From Robiginitomaculum sp. (GTDB lineage Bacteria; Pseudomonadota; Alphaproteobacteria; Caulobacterales; Maricaulaceae): DNA of 64,000 nt. Within the stretch, counting starts at the first letter, position 1. Every line of letters starts with the position of its first letter. Location of the stretch: NCBI GenBank assembly GCA_015485155.1, contig WFUF01000016.1:1-64000 (forward strand). The letters are read 5' to 3'. The notes beneath the pieces are model-generated. The model did no database searches. It was not told the DNA's origin and worked only from the letters and a program-made list of their open reading frames with translations. A program made the position numbers and the translations under genes. This document shows positions 58,559-64,000 of the stretch, piece by piece.

Positions 58559-58980
58559 ATTTGCTCATTAGGGCTCTTGCGCGTAAACCCTCGGCCATGA
58601 AAACTATATTTTTGATAGGATTGGGTGGCGGGCTTGGAAGCATTGCCCGACATTTATTAAGCCGCGCTGCGCTGCATTGGCCAAATCTGGGCTTCCCAAT
58701 AGCAACTTTGGGCGTGAATGTTATTGGCGGCCTTGCTATGGGCGTGCTGGTTGGGTGGCTGGCGTTTACTGTGGATGGCGGCAAGGATTTACGAATTTTT
58801 ATTGGTGTTGGTCTGCTTGGCGGTTTTACCACATTTTCTGCATTTTCACTGGAGATGGTACAAATGATTCAGCGTAAAAACTGGGCTCAGGCTTTAAGCT
58901 ATGGTGCGGCTTCCGTGATATTATCAGTGTTTGCAGTCTTTATTGGCCTGCTCCTTGCCAGAAAGATATTCAGCGGATGA
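58555..58980 (+). CDS. crcB: Fluoride exporter CrcB/Fluc
   Basis: 141 residues from ATG 58555, four helices. Family motifs: GGGLGSIARHLLSR, FPIATLGVNVIGGLAMG and LGGFTTFSAFSLEMVQM with the fluoride-path phenylalanines and Asn/Ser. The usual N terminus corresponds to ATG 58597, but the ATGA overlap with rarA supports 58555. I see no separate fluoride riboswitch because the gene lies inside an operon. Confidence 0.93.
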   Translation: MNLLIRALARKPSAMKTIFLIGLGGGLGSIARHLLSRAALHWPNLGFPIATLGVNVIGGLAMGVLVGWLAFTVDGGKDLRIFIGVGLLGGFTTFSAFSLEMVQMIQRKNWAQALSYGAASVILSVFAVFIGLLLARKIFSG

Positions 58981-59957
58981 TAAAAGTGCTAAAAGTAACT
59001 GTTAAACCAGAAGAAAATGACACAAGGCTCGATAGATGGGTTAGGAGAAGATTTGCCGGATTGGGTCAGGCCCAGATTGAAAAAGCCCTGCGCAAGGGTG
59101 TTTTGCGGGTGGATGGCAAAAAAGTAAAATCAAATTTCCGGCTGCAAAGTGGCATGGAAGTGCAAATGCCAGAATTTACGATAAATGCCCCGAACAAATC
59201 CCCTGCGGCCAAAATCAGTGACAAGGATCGCAGTCTGATAAAATCTATGGTGATTTATGATGACGGGAAAATACTTGCACTTAACAAACCCTCTGGATTG
59301 GCCACTCAGGGTGGAACCAATACCAACCGCCATATTGATGGCATGTTAGCCGCCTTTGATGATGGTGAATATTCACCAAAACTTGTGCACAGGCTGGATA
59401 AGGATACATCAGGCCTGTTATTATTGGGCCGCACTCCTAATGCTGCTACAGCCTTGGCAAAATCCTTCAAATCCAGATCTGCAAAAAAAACCTATCTGGC
59501 AATTGTTTTGGGCACCCCCCGCCCCCACGAGGGTATAATCAAGGGTTATATGAAAAAAGGCACTGGCCAAATGGGCCGCGAAATAATGGTTTGGGGCCGT
59601 CACGGCGAGCGTAATGCCCAATACTCACGCAGCTTGTACCGGGTTGTATCAAGAGCCGGTGAGAAAGCCTCTTTGGTGGCCTTGCGCCCTGAGACCGGCA
59701 GAACTCACCAGTTACGCTTTCATCTGGCTGAAATTGGTTATGCCATTTCCGGTGACAGGAAATATGTCTGTGATCGTGAAGATGTTGGCGGCATTCCTGA
59801 ACAATTGATGTTGCATTCCTGGCGCATTTCCCTGCCGCACCCGGACAAAGGGCAATTTGAGCTAAGCTGCCCAATTCCTGAGCATTTTGCAGAAGCTATG
59901 GACATGCTGGGATTTGATTTGCCATCTACCATGGATCCATTTGAGGATATCCAATGA
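58977..59957 (+). CDS. rluC: RluC/RluD-family pseudouridine synthase
   Basis: 326 residues. An S4 RNA-binding domain at the N terminus (DTRLDRWVRRRFAGLGQAQI) and a pseudouridine synthase domain with catalytic Asp in VHRLDKDTSGLLLLGR, plus RPETGRTHQLRFHLAEIG. Modifies 23S rRNA. Overlaps crcB and the ATP12 gene by ATGA. Assigned to RluC by position and motif; a related RluD-like specificity cannot be excluded. Confidence 0.92.
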   Translation: MIKVLKVTVKPEENDTRLDRWVRRRFAGLGQAQIEKALRKGVLRVDGKKVKSNFRLQSGMEVQMPEFTINAPNKSPAAKISDKDRSLIKSMVIYDDGKILALNKPSGLATQGGTNTNRHIDGMLAAFDDGEYSPKLVHRLDKDTSGLLLLGRTPNAATALAKSFKSRSAKKTYLAIVLGTPRPHEGIIKGYMKKGTGQMGREIMVWGRHGERNAQYSRSLYRVVSRAGEKASLVALRPETGRTHQLRFHLAEIGYAISGDRKYVCDREDVGGIPEQLMLHSWRISLPHPDKGQFELSCPIPEHFAEAMDMLGFDLPSTMDPFEDIQ

Positions 59958-60667
59958 ACACGACAACAGACATTGAGCGCTTCTACAGTAAAGCCTCATA
60001 TCACAAGGAAGGCCGCACCTGGGTTATTCTGCTTGATGATAAGAAACTGCACACCCCGGCTAGGTCTGTTTTGCGGGTACCTACCAAGAAACTGGCTGAA
60101 TTGATCGCAAAAGAATGGGACGAGCAAACCGATATTATCAATCCCGAAGCAATGCCGCATACAAAACTTTCCAATGTGGCCCATGATCACATGGGGGCAA
60201 ACAAGCAACAAACTGCTGGTGAGCTTGTTCGATTTGCTGCCAGTGATGTGTTGTGCTTCAGGGTTGCTGAACCTCTTTCCTTACAAGAACTTCAGGCCGA
60301 GAAATGGGATCCGTGGCTGGACTGGGCAGAACAGCGTTTTGGAGCCAGATTAGGAGTTTCTACCGGATTGCAGGCCCCGGAGCAGCCACTTGCTGCCCTT
60401 GAAGCCTTGCGCAATGAAGCCTTGAGAATGGAGCCGTTTTTACTTACCGCCCTTACTCATGCATCTGCAATATTAGGATCAACTGTTTTGGGCTTTGCGC
60501 TGTCCGCTGGTAAAATTGATGCAAAATCTGCATTTGATTTATCACGCATTGAAGAAGACTGGCAGATAAAGCGCTGGGGAGAGGATGAAGAAGCATCGTT
60601 GCGAGCAAGACATCTGCTAAACTCACTTCAGGCATCCACAGAATTTATGTTGGCCGCCAAAGCGTGA
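59954..60667 (+). CDS. ATP12-family F1-ATPase assembly chaperone
   Basis: 237 residues. ATP12 homologues bind the F1 alpha subunit during ATP synthase assembly in mitochondria and alphaproteobacteria. The family segment IAKEWDEQTDIINPEAMPHT is visible, as is LLCFRV-like DVLCFRVAEPLSLQELQ and WDPWLDWAEQRFG. Coupled to rluC by ATGA overlap. In many relatives an HAD hydrolase gene lies between rluC and this gene; here it is absent. Confidence 0.93.
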   Translation: MNTTTDIERFYSKASYHKEGRTWVILLDDKKLHTPARSVLRVPTKKLAELIAKEWDEQTDIINPEAMPHTKLSNVAHDHMGANKQQTAGELVRFAASDVLCFRVAEPLSLQELQAEKWDPWLDWAEQRFGARLGVSTGLQAPEQPLAALEALRNEALRMEPFLLTALTHASAILGSTVLGFALSAGKIDAKSAFDLSRIEEDWQIKRWGEDEEASLRARHLLNSLQASTEFMLAAKA

Positions 60668-60718
60668 TTTACTTGCGAAACTTTATCATGCCGTGCAAAA
60701 CAGTGGCAGGAGAACAGA

Positions 60719-62251
60719 ATGAAAAGTATTCTTGAACAATTAGAAGAACGCAGAAACGCAGCCTGTGCTGGCGGGGGTGTGGAGCGCCTAAAAAAACAAC
60801 ACGCCAAGGGCAAACTTACCGCCAGAGAGCGCCTTGAATTGCTGCTGGATGAAAATTCTTTTGAAGAATATGACATGTTTGTCGAACACCGGTGCACTGA
60901 TTTTGGCATGGGTGATAACAAAATACCCGGTGACGGCGTAGTTACAGGCCAAGGCACAATAAATGGTCGTCTGGTCTATGTGTTTGCCAAGGATTTTACA
61001 GTAATGGGCGGCTCACTGTCGCTGGCTCATGCGGAAAAAATCTGCAAGGTTCAGGATATGTCCCTTAAAAATGGCGCACCGATTATTGGCCTGTTTGATA
61101 GTGGTGGCGCCAGAATTCAAGAAGGCGTTGATGCACTTGGTGGTTATGCCGAAGTGTTTCAGCGCAATGTTCTGGCTTCGGGTGTTATCCCGCAAATTTC
61201 GGTCATTATGGGGCCCTGTGCCGGTGGCGATGTATATTCACCGGCGATGACGGATTTCATCTTTATGGTTCGCGATACCTCATATCTTTATGTAACCGGG
61301 CCAGATGTGGTCAAAACCGTAACCAATGAAGTTGTAAGCCATGAAGAATTAGGCGGAGCTTCCATGCACGCCAAAGTTTCCGGCGTGGTTGAAGGCACAT
61401 TTGAGGACGATTTTGAGGCTCTGGTGCAGGTGCGACGCCTGATTGATTTTCTGCCTAGCAGTAATCGTGAAAAACCACCGGTTCGCCCAAGCTTTGACCG
61501 CCATGAGCGCATTGAAAAAAGCCTGGATCAACTCATACCGGATAATCCTAATACTCCTTATGATATGAAGGAATTGCTGGAAAAAGTTGCGGATGAAGGC
61601 GACTTGTTTGAGATAATGCCCACATTTGGCGCCAATATAATCACGGCCTTTGGGCGACTGGAAGGCAAGACTGTGGGCTTTGTTGCCAATCAGCCCATGG
61701 TTCTGGCCGGAGTTTTGGATATTGATGCCTCAAAAAAGGCGGCTCGATTTGTGCGGTTTTGCGATGCTTTTGATATTCCGCTGGTGACTTTTGTTGACGT
61801 TCCGGGTTTCCTTCCCGGCACCAAACAAGAAAGCGGCGGCCTGATCAAACATGGGGCCAAGCTGTTGTTCGCCTATGCTGAGGCTACTGTTCCAAAAGTA
61901 ACGGTCATTACCCGCAAAGCCTATGGCGGGGCCTATGATGTTATGGCTTCCAAACACTTACGCGGCGATCTTAACTATGCGTGGCCAACTGCTGAAATTG
62001 CAGTTATGGGGGCAAAGGGTGCTGTTGAGATTATTTTTAGATCAGAAGCAAATGATCCAGAAAAAATCGCAGAACGAACCAGAGAGTATGAGGATAATTT
62101 TGCCAATCCATTTGTGGCAGCGCGCCGGGGCTATATTGATGATGTTATTATGCCTCGCAATACCAGAGGCCGCATAATCGCAGCCCTTCGCACCTTACAG
62201 AAAAAACAGCTAAAGAATCCATGGAAGAAACACGACAATATTCCACTATAG
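60719..62251 (+). CDS. pccB: Propionyl-CoA carboxylase beta subunit (acyl-CoA carboxyltransferase)
   Basis: 510 residues, biotin-dependent carboxyltransferase. N-terminal half: [38 protein letters not shown] and [17 protein letters not shown]-terminal half: [20 protein letters not shown] and [16 protein letters not shown]. It carboxylates propionyl-CoA (or a related acyl-CoA) with a biotin carboxylase subunit; the pccA gene is not in the window. The start is preceded by GGCAGGAG. Confidence 0.95.
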   Translation: MKSILEQLEERRNAACAGGGVERLKKQHAKGKLTARERLELLLDENSFEEYDMFVEHRCTDFGMGDNKIPGDGVVTGQGTINGRLVYVFAKDFTVMGGSLSLAHAEKICKVQDMSLKNGAPIIGLFDSGGARIQEGVDALGGYAEVFQRNVLASGVIPQISVIMGPCAGGDVYSPAMTDFIFMVRDTSYLYVTGPDVVKTVTNEVVSHEELGGASMHAKVSGVVEGTFEDDFEALVQVRRLIDFLPSSNREKPPVRPSFDRHERIEKSLDQLIPDNPNTPYDMKELLEKVADEGDLFEIMPTFGANIITAFGRLEGKTVGFVANQPMVLAGVLDIDASKKAARFVRFCDAFDIPLVTFVDVPGFLPGTKQESGGLIKHGAKLLFAYAEATVPKVTVITRKAYGGAYDVMASKHLRGDLNYAWPTAEIAVMGAKGAVEIIFRSEANDPEKIAERTREYEDNFANPFVAARRGYIDDVIMPRNTRGRIIAALRTLQKKQLKNPWKKHDNIPL

Positions 62252-62260
62252 GATCAGAAT

Positions 62261-62467
62261 TTATACGGATTTAGATGTTGTTTTAGCTGCCATAATTGCC
62301 TCCATTATAACATCCTCATCACCAATATGATTGATTAGCAGCAGTATAAGCCTGGCATTTAACTTGCTGCTCTCATCATCGGATAAGTCATTATGGGCAT
62401 TGATCAAGGCTTCATACACCTTGTCGCAATCGTCCAGATTTGGGCTGGTGTTTAAACTTGCTGTCAT
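62261..62467 (-). CDS. DUF2783 domain protein
   Basis: 68 residues, nearly all one helical domain: SPNLDDCDKVYEALINAHND, then LNARLILLLINHIGDEDVI. Matches DUF2783, a short alphaproteobacterial family of unknown function usually found beside FAD-dependent monooxygenases, as here. ATG 62467 sits 2 bases from the upstream gene's stop. Confidence 0.8.
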   Translation of the reverse strand: MTASLNTSPNLDDCDKVYEALINAHNDLSDDESSKLNARLILLLINHIGDEDVIMEAIMAAKTTSKSV

Positions 62468-62468
62468 T

Positions 62469-64000
62469 TCATGCTCCGTCCTGAGCAGTGGCTTTTGCAT
62501 AGGCCTGCATTATTTGTTTTGGTTCCGGATTTCTCCACCGGGCGGCTACGATATTGTCGGGGCGAACCAGATAGCTCATATTGCTTCCATAGCGTTCTGC
62601 CACCAGACCCTCACAAGGCAGAGCAAGAACCGGCAAATCAGAAGCCAATTCCTGCTCACCAATGTGCAGCAGACAAAAACCATCGGGCAGGCTTTCCAGC
62701 AACCATGCCGCTTTGCCGTCCCGTTCAATGGGCGCATCAGGACAGATATCTCCGGGCCGCGGGCCACAGGGAAACTCTTCTTCGTCCATGGTTGCAATTG
62801 GGCTGTCATAACATGGCGTAGGCGCCGACAATCGCCCGGAATTTACCAATGGCCGTGCAAATTCGTACTCACTTGCCAACTCAAGAACCGCATCCCTGAA
62901 AAGGGTGGAGTTTTTTGATTTCGGGGTAATAAAATCCGTAGAGCGGCTCGAGTTCAGAATATTCTCGTCGGCTCCTCTAGTGCGCTCAATATCATAGCTT
63001 TGCAGCAGGCTTTTTGGTGCGTCTCCCCGCAAAACAAGATCCAGCTTCCAGCTTAGGTTTTGAACGTCTGGCAGGCCGGAATTTGCGCCTCTGGCTCCAA
63101 ACGGGCTGACCTGATGGGCGGCATCACCGGCAAAGATAACCCGGCCATGAACAAAATTCTTCATGCGCCGACACTGAAACGTATATACGCTCAACCAGTC
63201 TTCTTGATATTCGACACCATCGCCAAGCATGCCCTTGATATAAGGAGCAAGATTTTCAGTCTTTATCGCCTGTTCCCTGTCGGCATCCCAGCCAATTTGA
63301 AAATCCAGGCGCCAAATATCATCAGGCTGTTTATGCAGTAATGCTGTCCGGCCCCGATTAAATGGTGGATCAAACCAGAACCAGCGCTCTGATGGTCGGC
63401 TCTGTTTGAATTTAACATCAGCAATTAAAAAGCTGTCTTCAAAAATGCGTCCCTCAAAATCCAGCCCCATTAAATGCCGAATCGTAGACTTTGATCCATC
63501 ACAGGCCAGTACATAATCTGTATCAAGCTCATAATCACCGTCTTCGGTGTGTATGTTTAATCTGGCGTAAGTGCCCGAAACATCCAGATCCGTAACCGCA
63601 TGACCCCAGCGTATTTCCACATTCTCCATAGCTTCAAGGGCATCAACCAGATAATCTTCCACATAATATTGCTGTATATTGACAAATCCGGGGTTTTTTT
63701 GGTTTTTTACGGGCAGCATATCAAACTGATAAACCGGATCAGGGCTATCACCCCAAAACACCTTGCCCACATTCCAGATCACACCCTTGTCGACAATTCT
63801 TTTGCCAATCCCAAGCTGATCAAAAATATCAAGCGCTTCCTTGGAATAACAAATTCCCTTACTGCCCGCCGGGATAAAATCAAATGCCGTCAAGATCAGA
63901 ACCTCATGACCTTTTTTCGCCATAAACAGCGCCAGCGCCAATCCAATAGGGCCAGAGCCAACCACGACAAACGGGCGTCTTTTTGTTGAGGATCTGGATA
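62469..64000 (-). CDS. FAD-dependent aromatic monooxygenase (PheA/TfdB/MhpA-like), 5' end beyond window
   Basis: At least 510 residues, with the N terminus outside the window: the frame is open to base 64000 and the flavin motif VVVGSGPIGLALALFMAKKG is close to the edge, so little is missing. It also has the DG motif CDGSKSTIRHLMG and the second FAD motif VIFAGDAAHQVSPFGARGAN. The C-terminal thioredoxin-like domain fits class A flavoprotein hydroxylases that act on phenols and related rings. The GTG at 63965 is internal. Paired with DUF2783; substrate unknown. Confidence 0.88.
   Translation of the reverse strand, partial: SRSSTKRRPFVVVGSGPIGLALALFMAKKGHEVLILTAFDFIPAGSKGICYSKEALDIFDQLGIGKRIVDKGVIWNVGKVFWGDSPDPVYQFDMLPVKNQKNPGFVNIQQYYVEDYLVDALEAMENVEIRWGHAVTDLDVSGTYARLNIHTEDGDYELDTDYVLACDGSKSTIRHLMGLDFEGRIFEDSFLIADVKFKQSRPSERWFWFDPPFNRGRTALLHKQPDDIWRLDFQIGWDADREQAIKTENLAPYIKGMLGDGVEYQEDWLSVYTFQCRRMKNFVHGRVIFAGDAAHQVSPFGARGANSGLPDVQNLSWKLDLVLRGDAPKSLLQSYDIERTRGADENILNSSRSTDFITPKSKNSTLFRDAVLELASEYEFARPLVNSGRLSAPTPCYDSPIATMDEEEFPCGPRPGDICPDAPIERDGKAAWLLESLPDGFCLLHIGEQELASDLPVLALPCEGLVAERYGSNMSYLVRPDNIVAARWRNPEPKQIMQAYAKATAQDGA

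Noticed and set aside
58555-58980. Fluoride riboswitch before crcB
   Set aside because: crcB overlaps rarA, leaving no leader for a riboswitch.

Overview
The window looks like chromosomal DNA from an alphaproteobacterium. The evidence is gene order: dusB-ntrC-ntrY-ntrX-trkA-trkH-dat-hfq-hflX on one strand, the fused ispDF followed by pgpA and cinA, lipA with a COQ10/RatA gene, tRNA-Pro next to an NDUFS4-like complex I accessory gene, and rarA-crcB-rluC-ATP12-pccB. Base composition looks moderate (mid-forties %GC by eye, not computed). I cannot name the order or genus. Genes are packed tightly, with many ATGA and TAATG overlaps, so most of the window is ordinary housekeeping sequence.

Layout. 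1-7715: a complex I-like operon in the order D-H-J-K-L-M-N, without the E, F, G and I genes that canonical operons have between D and J; its NuoD-like subunit carries a histidine-rich, heavy-metal-binding N-terminal extension, and its 5' end is at the window edge. 7723-9664: an APC-type transporter and a membrane-anchored methyltransferase. 9741-16125: an exported DUF5666 protein with an Asp/His/Gly/Asn repeat tail, divergent from a FecI-FecR-TonB receptor set. 16228-21861: hemB, then a three-gene operon for a 2-oxoacid:ferredoxin oxidoreductase and its GltD-like NAD(P)H:ferredoxin partner. 22048-31973: tRNA-Leu(TAA), a vWA lipoprotein, sfsA, map, radC, a ferredoxin / GST / ferredoxin-NADP reductase group, chorismate mutase, an orphan Hpt protein, a secreted repeat protein and glutathione peroxidase. 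32043-39479: cell-envelope sugar genes (kdsD, glmS, a CapD-type dehydratase) with cysQ, a PhyH dioxygenase and an FAH-family hydrolase. 39491-41025: a small Cys-rich membrane protein, a GGCT-like protein and debris of an Rhs/polymorphic-toxin locus. 41026-52389: the Ntr/Trk/Hfq block. 52471-57202: ispDF to the NDUFS4 homologue. 57251-62251: rarA to pccB. 62261-64000: DUF2783 and an FAD monooxygenase cut by the window edge.

How genes work together. The first operon keeps the proton-pumping membrane arm and the quinone-site subunits of complex I but shows no NADH-oxidising module in view. The separate NDUFS4 homologue implies that a canonical complex I is also present, so this would be a second, specialised enzyme. 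The KOR operon couples 2-oxoacid oxidation to ferredoxin and, through the GltD-like flavoprotein, to NAD(P)H. In the Ntr block ntrB is missing from its usual place and the NtrC-like protein has lost the ATPase and sigma-54-contact motifs, which suggests a rewired nitrogen-control system. I judge the complex I-like operon and the altered Ntr locus to be the most unusual items. The Rhs debris shows past insertion of a toxin/immunity cassette.
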